Shown piece by piece: positions 22,970 to 34,219 of a stretch of 64,000 bases of DNA. The translations under genes and the position numbers were made by a program. Position 1 is the first letter of the stretch, and each line of letters begins with the position of its first letter. Origin of the DNA: Elgaria multicarinata webbii (Eukaryota; Chordata; Lepidosauria; Squamata; Anguidae); NCBI RefSeq assembly GCF_023053635.1, contig NC_086178.1, forward strand, positions 30,431,226 through 30,495,225, given 5' to 3'. A model generated the notes under the pieces. The model made no database searches. It saw only the letters and a program-made list of their open reading frames with translations, and was not told the DNA's origin.

Positions 22970-24320
22970 TGGAAAGCCTATAAATAAAACTGTGAAATGT
23001 ACAAGCCCACAAAAATGTTTCCTATCTTGTATCCCACATTCACAAATCTGCTTCCTGAGTTGAAAGTCCCTGGCCCTTTAGCATGAAGGCAGCTCAGTAG
23101 TTTGGGAAGCCATTTCTGAGCCCCAGCTTGTTTCTTAAGCTTCTCCAAAGTGTAGCAAATTGGGAGACTCTTGCACTCTCCCAATCTTAGTGAAAATTGT
23201 GAGCTGAGACCCTCATCTCGCTGGCACACATGCACTGGGCTTGAGGGAGGCAGAGGGCCCCTCCCATGTTCAGGGGGCTCCACATGATTAAGAAGAAGTA
23301 GTGCTGCTTTGTAGGCCGCACCCCAACCATCATGGCCTCGCTGCCCTGACATCTGCTCATAGAGCATGAACGTCTGCATATTGAGGTCCTAGCATGTGGG
23401 CCTCCCCTCTTCAGGCATCCATGCTCATTGCGCAGATGAGGTTCTGTGTGATTAAGAAGAGCCAGGGCTCTGCACGTGTATAATGTATGAAGTAGTTTCA
23501 AGTTTTATCTTATTTGTGTTGATCTTTGCATAAAATAAGAAATGGCATGGGTACTATAAAATAACTCTAGTATTCACTGTTACCTACTTTTTCTCCAGCA
23601 CAAATTAAAAACATCCCTACCTTTCTCTCAAGCGCTCGGCATATGCTAGGCAACCTAGGAAGATGGAGGTGGTTTGGGAATGAACTAATAAGCCAAGCCA
23701 AGATGTTGTGGAGAAAAAAGACAACTCTCTTCCTGTTTACAAAAAAGCATCCTTCCTGTGTCACCTAATCCCTATTCATTCATTCATTCATTCATTCATT
23801 CATTCCATCAAGCAGGTCCACATGATGAAAAGGGCAGAGTGGTTGCATAGCTCTTTCACACTACCGCCCCCCCCCCCAATGTCTGTGTGTCAATCATGGG
23901 CATCTGCAGGGGGAATCATGGACCTCTATGGAAACTGGAACCCAGTGCAATTGGGATTCCAGCTCCTGTGGAAGCCTGTGTGCTTAGAGGTCCATACATT
24001 AGGGGAATGGGGCAAGGAACCTGAGTGATGTTGTGGTTTGGGCCAGTAGCACAGTTCCATTGCCCCTTTAATTGCATGGATGCCCTTCATGCAATTAACC
24101 TGCCAAGGGAGCTCTAGAAGCAATTCTTTCCTGCCATAGATGAGCAGGCAAATAGTTGTTAACAAACCTCTGTAAAACAATCAACTTTGGTGATGGTTTT
24201 TGCACCTAAATCCTCAAGATTAGGCTTGTAGTACTAGGTCTGACAGTTTAAACTTACTTACAGCCAGTAATAACCAAGATTGATTCAAAGGTGCCAAAGC
24301 TATTTATGCAAGTCTTTTGG
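22970..24320. other. No gene recognised; contains (ATTC)n and a C run
   Basis: A (ATTC)n microsatellite lies at 23775-23806 and a poly-C run at 23868-23877. The frames on both strands here overlap each other and lack known motifs. Confidence 0.45.
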
Positions 24321-24321
24321 C

Positions 24322-24767
24322 CCTGGGGTCTCCAATGGGGTGCTGTTGGGCACCAAAGTACCCACAGACACCTCTCTTTGTGTCTGTCAGGCTCTCTGCT
24401 CCTCCTGATTTTCATTTTATTTTTTAGGATTTTCTTTAAATTAATTTTCTTTTTAACTGGGAGGGTGGCAGGCTTGCTGCAGAGAAAAGTGCTTCTCTCC
24501 AGGGCCATCTTTATTCAGAAGAGTGGTTTTGCGTTTCAGAGCTCAGACCCACCCTTGCCTTGTAACTTAGGTTCTTGGAGAAGTTACTTTTCTTTTTTGT
24601 CTCACCAGTTTGCCTTCTGCCAAATGTGTTGTTGGTTTTTGGCCAGCTATGCCCACCATGGCAGAATGGGTAACCCTTGCCATGGCAGCCATTTTGTGAG
24701 AATGTCCACAATCTTCTCTCAAAATTTCAAATGTTCACACCGATCCCTAAAGGTTGGGGAGAGGGGC
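24322..24767. mobile_element. Interspersed DNA repeat, copy 1 (hAT-like ends)
   Basis: It starts CCTGGGGTCTCCAATGGGG and ends GTTGGGGAGAGGGG, which are rough inverted copies. The body (GCTCCTCCTGATTTTCATTT, GCAGAGAAAAGTGCTTCT, TGGCAGCCATTTTGTGAG) recurs at 55460-55832. The 160-residue frame 24291-24773 lies within it and is not a gene. Confidence 0.6.
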
Positions 24768-24891
24768 TGTTAGTCACATTTAAAAAAACACACAAAAACA
24801 CACAACCCTATTGGGTCACTCTCATGTTGCTGTATGCTTACAGTCAAGTCTTACCCATATTAATGACCATGTTATTGTTTCCACACTCATT

Positions 24892-25225
24892 ATTCATAGA
24901 ATCATAGAATAGCAGAGTTGGAAGGGGCCTACAAGGCCATCGAGTCCAACCCCCTGCTCAATGCAGGAATCCACCCTAAAGCATCCTTGACAGATGCTTG
25001 TCCAGCTGCCTCTTGAATGCCTCTAGTGTGGGAGAGCCCACAACCTCCCTAGGTAACTGATTCCATTGCCGTACTGCTCTAACAGTCAGGAAGTTTTTCC
25101 TGATGTCCAGCTGGAATCTGGTTTCCTTTAACTTGAGCCCGTTATTCCTAATCTTTTCCCCAGCCTGTAAACCTTGAGCGGGTTGGGGTTTTTGTATTTT
25201 AAATCTGTCTGAGATCACCCTTCAC
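24892..25225 (-). mobile_element. CR1 LINE 3' end
   Basis: An 80-codon minus frame reads KLKETRFQLDIRKNFLTVRA and VRQWNQLPREVVG, the CR1 ORF2 C-terminus. The 3' tail with ATCATAGAAT lies at 24897. It looks fairly young, since this piece of the frame is still open. Confidence 0.93.
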
Positions 25226-25264
25226 AAGAATGCTAATCTTGTCAGTGTCAACAGAATGACTTAA

Positions 25265-25510
25265 CTGGTTTGCATGTAAAGTATGGATTGTTATTGAACT
25301 GTGGGTTGTCACTATGTGTAAACCCTGCACTATGCGGTTGTTATCCACAAACAAGCCAAAACGAGAACTCATTTGTTGTTGGGTTGTTCATGGTTAACAA
25401 CCCACAGTTAAACTATTGTGCAGTGTTTACACATAATGACAACCCATGGTTCAATGACGACCCATTCTCAACCCATAATCTGGGTTGTTGTCATGTGCAA
25501 ACCAAGCCAG
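25265..25510. mobile_element. MITE rich in AACCCA/TGGGTT
   Basis: End CTGGTTTGCATGTAA is the rough inverse of CATGTGCAAACCAAGCCAG. Inside are many alternating GTGGGTTGT and ACAACCCA words. Confidence 0.6.
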
Positions 25511-25514
25511 TATT

Positions 25515-26400
25515 TGGTTCCTGCTAGTGATCAAGGGATAGCACCAACTATGATATCTAATGAAAATGGCAGCTTGCATGAACTCAATCATCCTCAACTT
25601 TTAAATTGTGATATATTTTAAGGCCAAACTGAGTTGTTAAGAAAGAATACAATTAAAAACCTTTCTGCTTTGAAGTCCTTATGGCTGGTGTGCTGTGGAG
25701 TTTTCCATTGAGTAGTTTGCTCTTTACGTTGCTGTTGACAACAATTTGAGCGGAAAGCAAGCAAACCTGGAAGGACTGAGATAGCTCAGACACAACGTGT
25801 GTCTAAGCCAAACCTGTCTGCTTAGACAGGTGTTGCAAAAAAGGAAGGAAAGAAAAAAGATTGCCTTTTTATTTTTCCTTCTCTTTCTAGGCAGCCTAAT
25901 TATAATCTTACAAGCTCTCTTCATGGATGCACCTGCTTCATATGGACTGTGATTGACAGTCGTGGGGATTTGACGTAAACCTTACATGTCAACTCTTGGC
26001 TGCTGTGTTGGTGTTTTTCTTTTCCTTTTCCTTTCAAGATGAATAAATGTTGCCACCCTTTCACCATATGTGTGGTAGCATATGTCATTTTTAATCATCT
26101 TAATATCTAAAGTGGGCTTTTGGGCCTTTCCTGCTAATTAATGCACCACATTCTTCGACATTTGACAGTGAAATCATAGATTTGTAGTTCTAGTTCTTGC
26201 ATTCTCTGGATTGGCACCCCAGTTCATGTGATACAAAAGTAGCACTTGAGGATAGTTTTGAACAAAAACACAAACTGAAACTCAAGTTATCCTTTGAAAT
26301 TCCTAGTTCTCTAGATTTTGGGATAGAGTTCCCCGATCAAAAAATGCATTCAAAATGTGTATACGAGTGAACATAACGTTAAACTGACGGATTCATCCAC
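25515..26400. other. No gene recognised; unassigned sequence
   Basis: Short frames only and no recognised repeats. Confidence 0.5.
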
Positions 26401-26407
26401 TCGAATT

Positions 26408-26780
26408 TAGGGATGGACAAATCAGTTTGTTTCTTGTCTGTGTTATTTTATTTAGTTACTTATTCAAAGCATTTTTATATCACTCTTCAGTTTTGCACTC
26501 TTTCAGTTTGATTTCTGTTCCATCCCATTTGTTTATTATTCTGGTTTTTTTTAAAAAAAATTCAACATGAATATGCACTTTTACATATACATTTAATATA
26601 TTTTGCAATGCATTTTAATACTTAGGACTACATTGCACCATTTGGAGAAGGGCATGAAACCTGATTGATAGCTATATTCCATTCCTCTCATTTAGTCCAG
26701 GAGGTGTGGGTCAGTTAAGTTCGTATCGAAATTCGGAGATTTCGTCAAAGGGGTCCCTATCAGAGGCACCCTTTGCTCCT
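26408..26780. repeat. Undescribed interspersed repeat, copy 1
   Basis: It shares ordered words with 54288-54560: AGGGATGGACAA, TATGCACTTTTAC, GATAGCTATATTCCATTCC-like, TTAGTCCAGGAGGTG and GTCAGTTAAGTTCG. Family unknown. Confidence 0.45.
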
Positions 26781-26784
26781 CTGC

Positions 26785-28505
26785 ACACATGTGTTGTATG
26801 TGTGGTGGGGTCTACAGGCAATGCTTTTCCCCTTGGGGGAAATAAAAAGTGGAGGTATTTTATTAATTGCCAAATTGTACGTAGAACATCTGCCTCAAGC
26901 ATAACACTATGAGGGGAAAGGCTTGCACCTCTGTTCTACCACACAAATTCTGGAGAACAGTCCAGGTACCCACAGGGACAAGTGTGCTTCTGAGTGTCCT
27001 TCTGGTCAGAGGTCTGTCTCCCCTCCCCACTTAAGCTGCTGTTTGGAGAAGGTAAGAACCAGTGGAGAGCCTTCTCCACTATGTCTTACTTTCACCATAT
27101 CTCTGTATAAATGAGAGAAATCACTATTCTTTCCCCCAAGCCCTCTGTATATGACATAAGATTATGGGGGCTGGAAGGAGGTTGTGTATCAGCACAGATG
27201 GAGGCTGGCTAATAAACACCCAGTGAGCACATGAACGAGGCCGATGGTCTCCGTTGTCCTCGTGCAGAACAGCCAACACAGTCCAAGCCATGTTATGCCA
27301 CAAGGGAAGAGAATGTACGTTTTAGGAAGTGTATGCAGAGCCAATGGCTTTACATATCAAATTTTGGCCTCAAGAGTCTGGCTCAAGTCCCCTGTGGTGC
27401 TTAGCTTCTGTGATGTGGGAGAATATTCCTTTCAGGCCTCACTTATAGTGGCTGAACATGAGCAAAATCTATCCACTTTACCCATCAAAATGAAATTGGA
27501 GCCTGATGGATATAGGCAGATAAGAACACACAGTGCTGGAGGTACAGTGTCCCGGCAGGGCTAGATTCAGGATAGAGCACAGGAGCAAACCCCACAGGTG
27601 GGCCAAAGTGGCCTGCATAACCATAGACTAGCGGAATTGATCACAAGCCAAGTTCCAAGTTGATGGGAACAAGGGGAGCAGCAAGTGAAATGCAGTCAGG
27701 TGGACAGGGAAGCTAAAAGGTGAGCAGGCTAAGGTATAAGTAAGCAAGCTAACATGCAGATATACCTTCAGGAATTAGAAAGCTATGCAGAAGTGCAGAA
27801 TATAATCATTGCCCAGACAAAGATCCATGCTGGACTTGGATGAAACATAATGGCTTTCCTGGTGTCACCCAGGGAGTTCAAGTTTGGGTTAGATATTAAA
27901 CTGGGGGCTCTATGCTCTTAATGAATGTGTAACACCTCTTGTCCAGAATCGTGGAAGTGCCTGGTGACTTAGAATAAAGAGGAAAATCATCTGGTCACAC
28001 TGGGATGGGTGATGCAAATGACACACAACGGAGGCTTTAGAATAAAAGTCTGTGCTCTACCTAGCGACATTCTAGTTTGGGAAAACAGTTTTAAAACTCT
28101 CCAACTCTTACAATGTAAAAACTCTCCTCTACCTTTCAGTCTAGACAATTTGGTGCCATTAGTTCTGGTCGCCACAATCTGCTTTTAAGTTGAATAGGTA
28201 TGATGAACAGAAACAAAAAAGGCAAAAAACCCGTCACTGTTGTTTAATCAATTCTGCCAGTTTAAGCCAATTTGTTATGGAGTCAGGCCTGGGAAGACAA
28301 TTTACATCTGTTATCAGTAACCAAAGATAGCCTTGGATGTTTCATGGAGCAGATGTATGAATAATTTGTGCTTCTTCTAATATCCAGAGAACAGATGTTG
28401 AAGATGTGAAAGTCTTGGATTCACATACAGCTTGTACATCTCACCTAGGGGGATTTTGCTTGTTAGTGCCTCTAACAGCTTGAGTATATGTCCTATTTTA
28501 CATAG
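26785..28505. other. No gene recognised; unassigned sequence
   Basis: The plus frame 27244-27564 (106 codons) lacks recognisable motifs and has no splice context. No transposon was assigned. Confidence 0.45.
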
Positions 28506-28509
28506 GACA

Positions 28510-28975
28510 GTCCTTCATTTTAAGGACTGGTATTTGAAGGCTGTCTGTCAGACTCTGGTTTAAAGATAAAGAACCATAAGACAGGAGAGCGACCTTTGTC
28601 TTCTGCAATGAAGACAGACTGAAAGAACTCATTTAACTCTTCCACAATTTCCTTATCCTCCTTTAGTACTCTTTGAACGCCATTGTCCTCCAATGGCCCA
28701 ATTACCTCCCTAGCCAAGTTTCTGCTTCTAATATATTTAAAGAATTGTTTAATGGCCTTGATATAATTAGTAATGTGCTCCTCCAAAGTCTTTTTTTGTA
28801 TTCCTTATTGTCTGCTTAGATTTCCTTTGTGCACATTTGTGTTCTTTTTGTTTTCCACATTTGGGCAAGACTTCCATTTTCTGAATGAAGCCTTCTTTTC
28901 TCTAATAGCTTCTTTGACACTGTTCATGAGCCATGCTGGTGACCTCTGGACTTGGTGCTACCTTTCCTGACCTGC
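28510..28975 (-). mobile_element. CR1 LINE ORF2, linker before the reverse transcriptase
   Basis: The minus strand encodes KEAIREKKASFRKWKS, then KAIKQFFKYIRSRNLARE, VIGPLEDNGV and ELNEFFQSVFIAED. This is the region between endonuclease and polymerase in CR1-type replicases. It is one of few internal rather than 3' LINE pieces here and is isolated from any tail. Confidence 0.8.
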
Positions 28976-29282
28976 AGTATACATTCTAGCTGAGCTTCTG
29001 TTACTGTGGTTTTGAGTAACCTCTAAGCATTTTGGAGAGATTTAGTGTTTAATTCAGTGGAGTCCAATTATCTCACAACCGTAAAAGTGTGTGTTCACCA
29101 CATTTATTCATTGTAGTTCTTCCAAAGTTAGATGCATAATGGAGAAAAGTGACTGAATGAAAACTTTGCTGATGCCCTCTTTGTTCATGATATGGATGAA
29201 GTACAGGTTGGATATATATCTGTTAGCTGCTGTGGGCAGCTATAATATATTGACAGCTAGTACTTCCTAGTGTTATAATAGA

Positions 29283-29510
29283 CTTTCCCAACCTTGGGTC
29301 CCCAGATTATGTTGGACAACAATTCCCACCATCCTCGGACAGTATGGCTGATCTGGGATAATGGGAGTTGTAGTCCAACCTCTGTGGACCCAAGGTTGGG
29401 AAAGATGATGTTGGACAACAGTACCCACCATCCCCAGCCAGTATGGCTGATCTGAGATCATGGGAGTTGTAGTCCAACCTCTGGCTACCCAAGGTTGGGA
29501 AAGGTCTGTC
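29283..29510. mobile_element. Tandem pair of palindromic MITE copies
   Basis: Two ~110-bp units follow each other. Each has TGTTGGACAACA, CAGTATGGCTGATCTG and GGGAGTTGTAGTCCAACCTC. The first is complete, from TTTCCCAACCTTGGG to CCCAAGGTTGGGAAAG. The second lacks the left terminal ~20 bp. It is probably a tandem duplication after insertion. Confidence 0.75.
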
Positions 29511-29734
29511 CATAGCTATCCTGACCCTGCAGTCTGAGGAAGACTTTACTATCTGATTTCTGCTGATTTGTATAAACTGGTCCTAAGGGTGAGCAACTGC
29601 TGTACATAAAAAGGAGAGAGCTCCACTAACGCATCTCTGGTTGTGCACATTAGGAGGGAGAGGTGTCTTGATGTGTAGGAGGAATGGGCTGGGTGCATAA
29701 TAACAGGTGGATCAGGTGGATGGGTTGGTAATTC

Positions 29735-30087
29735 ATGGAGGATAGCTCTGTCACTGGCTGTTAGTCATGAAGACTAAGTGCAACCTCCAGGCTCAAAGGT
29801 AGCCTTGCCCAACCTTGTGTCTTCCAGATGTTTTGGTCTTCAACTGCCATCAGCCCCAGACAGAATGAGAAAGCTGGGAGTTATAGTCCTAAGTGTCCAG
29901 GGGCCATCAGCTTTTGGAAGGCTGCTCAAAGACAATGAACATTTGAATGCTAGTTTCTGGGGAGCAACAGTGGGAAAGAGCTTTACCTTTATGCCTTGCT
30001 TGTGGGCTTCCTAGATTGGGCACTGTAGGAAATAGAATGCTAGACTAGGTAGACTTTTGGTCTGATTCAACAGTGCTCTTCTTATGA
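29735..30087 (+). mobile_element. CR1 LINE 3' UTR interrupted by a hAT-like MITE
   Basis: The left part, GTCACTGGCTGTTAGTCATG to CAACCTCCAGGCTCAAAG, corresponds to the CR1 3' UTR. The right part runs from about 29932 through GAATGCTAGACTAGG to GTGCTCTTCTTATG. Confidence 0.7.
29809..29923. mobile_element. hAT-like MITE with a perfect 8-bp target duplication
   Basis: GCTCAAAG occurs at 29801-29808 and exactly again at 29924-29931. The body has the family halves CCAGATGTTTTGGTCTTCAA and GGGAGTTATAGTCC. Confidence 0.85.
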
Positions 30088-30089
30088 AC

Positions 30090-31118
30090 CCACGAGAAGC
30101 CTAGATTGATCCCTTGGGCCACAGGTTGTCTATATCCTTCCTTCAGATGCTGACAATCTTGTACAGGTTGCCCTGGGCTGCTTCAGCTGTGGCTTTTGAA
30201 AGGTCACTATTTCTTAGACTTAGAAAGCCCCCCCTCTCTTTTAAAGATGAATCCCAGGCTTGGCATGGGACACTGGAAAGAATTATACACCTTAGCATCA
30301 CTGTTTAATTATGCAAAATGTATTTGTTTAAAGCCTTTTTTCTATCCTGCTCCTCAGCCTTCCAGAAAGGCTTCCAAACAGGACAATCCTTGCCCACAGG
30401 TTTATAATCTTATGCAAAAGCTAAAAGGTAATAGAGGGGGAAGTAGGCTTGTGAAATTGCTCTGCTTCCATCTTACTTTAGCCCATCTGCTGCAACTTTC
30501 TGGAACAGTTGGTGAGAGTTGAGGGGTGAACCTGATGGAGGTGGTTTTTCAACAGGGCTGGATGTAAAAGGGATGTAAAACCTCTGTAAAAGACTTCTGA
30601 TGGGCTCTCGTTTCCAGAAAAGGTACTGATTGGACCTGTTTCTTGGGTCATGGCTTCTTTTCTTGTTTTCTCTTTTGCATCTGACTGCATGTCTTCAAGG
30701 GATAGTAGGCATCCTTCCTTGCTGGCACTCTTCTGGATGCCAGGTGTCCCCAGTATGGGTTGGAAATAAGCAGCTCTGTACTGCCAGCCAGGTGCTGATG
30801 GGTTGCGGAGAGTGCTTATGCAGTGCATACTCCTGGCTTCTCTTCTCCTTTTTCCAGTTTGCAAATGCTTGATTGAAAGACTGTAAGGGAGCCACTTGCT
30901 GTGATTTAGGTCCCAGCTGGCTTTGCCAAAGGAGAATTAGAAACAGCAGCAGGTAGAACATCCTGCCTCTCTAGATATCATTTAATTCTTGGTGAATGTT
31001 TTCTCTCATTTATTGCTTGTACTAAAGACAGAGAGCAGGGCAGAAGCCCTGGGATATAACAAAAAGCAGATAGGTCAGCAGCGACTGGGAATAAAATGTA
31101 ACTTTACAGAAAGCTGTA
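30090..31118. other. No gene recognised; unassigned sequence
   Basis: A minus frame of 128 codons (30478-30864) and overlapping plus frames show no domain. No splice-bounded exon was recognised. Confidence 0.45.
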
Positions 31119-31121
31119 AAG

Positions 31122-31248
31122 CAGGGATGGGGAATGTGTGTCCCCACCCCCATGTTGTTGGAATGCATTTCCCATCAACCCTTGCAGATAAGGCGGATGG
31201 AAGTTGCAGTCCAACAATATCTGGAGGGATACAAGTTCCCTGCCTCTC
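31122..31248. mobile_element. hAT-like MITE with a perfect 8-bp target duplication
   Basis: CTGTAAAG occurs at 31114-31121 and 31249-31256. Ends CAGGGATGGGGAATG and AAGTTCCCTGCCTCTC are inverted. Confidence 0.88.
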
Positions 31249-31259
31249 CTGTAAAGGAA

Positions 31260-33180
31260 TCAGTATAAATATGATGGAATGTACCAGGAAAGACATCATT
31301 TATAGAGCCACCTTTATGATGAGACAGATCAATGGACCATCCACTGCAGTCTACTTAGACAGGCAATCACTTTTAAAAGATCTCAGGCAGAGCAATTTCC
31401 TACAAGAGATATATCTTTCACTGGAGGTACCAGGGATTATCTTTCTACCCGTGTAGTGTTTCCTGAGCTTTGCCCCCTGACCTTTCTATGTGGATTAAAG
31501 GCCCAATCTTACAAAAACATGGACATATGAGTTACCTTTGTAGTATGTAGGTTTCCATGGATGAACACACTTGTGGTCACTGTCAGTTGCTTGTGCTAAT
31601 GAGGATGGGTTGTGGTGGCAGGATAGGTCTCCCTGAAGGGCCTGAAGAGCTGAAGAGATCCCCCTTCCCAAAAAAAGTGGGAAGAAAAGAAAAAGTAGCA
31701 GTATTGAGAGATAAAGGGAACAGAGATCAAAAGGACAGAGTTACTCCATTGCCATGCGAAGAACTGGAAGGTGACCTAGAATCTGGATGTGTGGGAAACC
31801 AGGAAAAGGCTGGGGCTCAGTAGAAAGTAGCAGAAAGGAAAAGTCCGCAGATCATCCAGGATCTGGTGCAGTAGCAAAATAAAAGCCCATCAACCTTAAG
31901 GCTTCTAGTCAAGATGAGTGAATTTAGTGTCCATGCAGGACAAGATGGCTAAGATGAGATGTTAAGCAGGATGCTCTGAAACCTCCTTCTCTATCCTTAC
32001 ACTGTTGCTAAAAAAATTTAAGTGATGAAGGCTAGTAGTAGAAAGCAGGAAATGCTGTATGCTGTACCAGTGAAGCATCTTGATCCGGCCACAGTTTTAT
32101 TGATATATGAAGGGTATGTGACTACATGGAACAGTGGTCTGACCCAGCACAGGTGCCCTTTTTGGACACTTTGAAGTGTGTGTGTGTGGAATGGGCAAAA
32201 CGGGAGGCATGCTGTGATTAACGCTCCAGTAATTTCTCTTCTGGAATGGGGTGGCAGTGGGGTGTCTTATGCTGCTATTTTCAGACAGCAGGTGGTTGTA
32301 TGTTTTTGTCACTAAACCAGAGGTGCAAGAAGTAGAATCACAAAAGAGGTGCATGGTTTCATAGGGCATTTTGGGGCTATGCCACCTGTAAAATATTTGA
32401 CTCTCCGTTTGTCATTAGTATTGAAATTGATCAATGTGGTTTTGGGAGATATAAACCCTGTGTCAATGTACAAGACACCAAGGACTTCCCTATTTGGAGG
32501 TGCCAGAGATTCAGTGCCTAGATTAGTTGCAATGGCAGGCAGAAATTCAACAGATGCATGGCTCCCCATCCCCAGCATAGAAAGTATAGCTGTTGAATTT
32601 CTGCCTGTTCAGCCACTTATTTTGGCAAAAAGGTGGTGAACCTAATTATATGCCTGCAGTTCTAATTGATAGTTATTCAAAGCAAAGTGGGATACATTCC
32701 AATTTCCAATAATATTCAAAGTATTTGTGGCTCATTATATATTTCCAGTGTGGTCCTCAGTGCATATTTAGTGCCTACCTTTTGTGGTTAAGAAACTCTT
32801 GGCAAAGCCCAGACTGAGCTACAGTCCCTGTCTGTCTCCTTCCACTTCATGAATTCCCTGAGCTAGAGATGCTGAGACTTTGGAGGGGAAAAAAAAGTGG
32901 AATCCTGCTTTCTTTTCATCTTCAGCATTCAGCCTGCGTCACTCTCCCGTTTTTAAACCAGAAGGTGGTGATGGCTTATTTTTTCCGAGGTGCGATGGAT
33001 TTGCTCCTTGACGTTTAAAGACCCACTTCTCACAAGGCTTCCTGCACATTTGGTGCCTTGAGGATTTCAATCAGTGTACTGTGCATGCATGTCTCATACC
33101 AAAAGTGGTCTTGCATTTCCACAATAACAGCTGAGCAAAGCAGAGCCTTCCAGGTTTCCAATCAGGCTGGGGATTCTTTT
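31260..33180. other. Upstream flank of the PLCH1 exon; no gene recognised
   Basis: It contains a GT run at 32177-32188. Repeats are few compared with the rest of the window, as is common near an exon or promoter. The GC content is ordinary. Confidence 0.4.
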
Positions 33181-33205
33181 TCTCTTTTCCCCCCATTTCA
33201 TTCAG

Positions 33206-33450
33206 CTTTGGAGCAAACTTATCCTGGATCACCTCTTGGATTTTTTTTTTAGACTAATCTTCCTGAATCCATGCTATGGATGACATAGACTTCATTATGT
33301 TTCATAATGGGCAGAATTGGCAAAGTTCTTGGATACTTCTAAGGATTGTGTTGCAAATATATTATCCCTGGAGATGTCAGTGAATTCGAGCTTTGCTTCG
33401 GGGAGAATTCCTATTCTGTCTGCCAATAATGTATAACAGTAGCAAATTTA
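33206..33450 (+). other. PLCH1: Probable 5' UTR part of the PLCH1 start exon
   Basis: Two good 3' splice-site candidates precede the start codon. One is a long pyrimidine tract ending in TTCAG at 33201-33205. The other is ten T residues ending in AG at 33251-33252. Either would make a leader exon that joins an upstream non-coding exon outside the recognised features. Alternatively transcription starts in this region, but no convincing TATA box or CpG island was seen. The stretch has no recognisable transposon, unlike its surroundings. The exon start is unresolved. Confidence 0.4.
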
Positions 33451-33493
33451 ATGGCAGACCTCGAAGTATATAAAAATCTAAGCCCAGAAAAAG
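33451..33493 (+). CDS. PLCH1: PLCH1 first coding exon (N-terminus of phospholipase C eta-1)
   Basis: The exon reads MADLEVYKNLSPEK and then one base (G) of the next codon, followed directly by the consensus donor GTAAG at 33494-33498. The exon therefore ends in phase 1. The 14 residues match, from memory, the start of vertebrate phospholipase C eta-1, whose next residue is valine (a GTN codon, consistent with the leftover G). PLC-eta enzymes are calcium-sensitive neuronal phospholipases that cleave PIP2 to IP3 and diacylglycerol at membranes. This peptide lies just before the PH domain, so no catalytic residue is expected here. The start is supported by an in-frame TAA at 33427-33429 with no ATG between. 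The Kozak context is weak (T at -3, G at +4). The second exon was not found downstream, so the rest of the window appears to be intron. Confidence 0.88.
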
Positions 33494-33719
33494 GTAAGAT
33501 TTTTTTTTAAATGTTATAAGTTATGCTGTGGAAAGATGTTGTACCTAACTATAAGTGTTTGGAAAAAAGAAGATGCATGCATCTTAAAGAGGATACATGT
33601 GTCTTCATCATGTGTTTTAAGTTGTTCATACTCTGTCATCCTAATGGATGTTGTGTTACCATTTATGTTTATTTGAACATGGACAGCAGACTGTGAATTG
33701 AATATCAATATGGTTTAGT

Positions 33720-33870
33720 ATATATTTTTTAATACTATTTTTATTGATTTTCAAGTAAGGACAAATACAATAAACACACAGAGTAAAAGAAAACACTCAA
33801 CAACAATATAAATGTTCCCACAGCACCACTATAAAAAAGCATGGGTGTTCATTCCTTCAATAAGCACTTG
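33720..33870 (-). repeat. Possible L1 3' UTR fragment
   Basis: T-rich start, then CAAGTAAGGACAAATACAAT and ACACACAGAGTAAAAG, like the reverse complement of a squamate L1 tail. There is no coding support. Confidence 0.25.
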
Positions 33871-34131
33871 GTACAGAAAGTGCTTGGGATAGGGTTGAAT
33901 CCAAAGATTTCCATGTGCGAGTAAAAGAAGGGCACTCCTGTTCTTGCATGGGGGAGTCACCAATTTCTTCCCCCTCCTTGCAAGATGCAGCACTCTACAC
34001 CTCTGAAAAGCTTCTTCAGAGAATCAAGGGACCCTCTCCCCATGGTGTGTAGAGTGGCTCTAGGGACTGCAGCTGGGGGGTGGGGGCAGGCAGTGACTGT
34101 CCCCACAAGTCAGACGAAGTGTCTTTCTCAG

Positions 34132-34216
34132 TGCAATCCTATGCATGTCTACTTAGAAGTAAATACTACTGAGGTCAATGGGACTTGCTCCAAGGTAACG
34201 GGTGTATAGGATTGCA
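34132..34216. mobile_element. 85-bp palindromic MITE (TGCAATCCTAT ends)
   Basis: End TGCAATCCTATGCATG pairs with TGTATAGGATTGCA. The centre, AATACTACTGAGGTCAATGG, is partly self-complementary. It shares its ends with 14057-14195 and 1691-1770. Confidence 0.75.
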
Positions 34217-34219
34217 ACT

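Noticed and set aside
24291-24773. 160-codon plus-strand frame
   Set aside because: It lies within the interspersed repeat that recurs at 55460, where the frame is not kept.
1-33200. Neighbouring gene C3orf33 or another upstream gene
   Set aside because: In mammals it lies upstream of PLCH1, so it might be expected, but no exon with a recognisable peptide was found.
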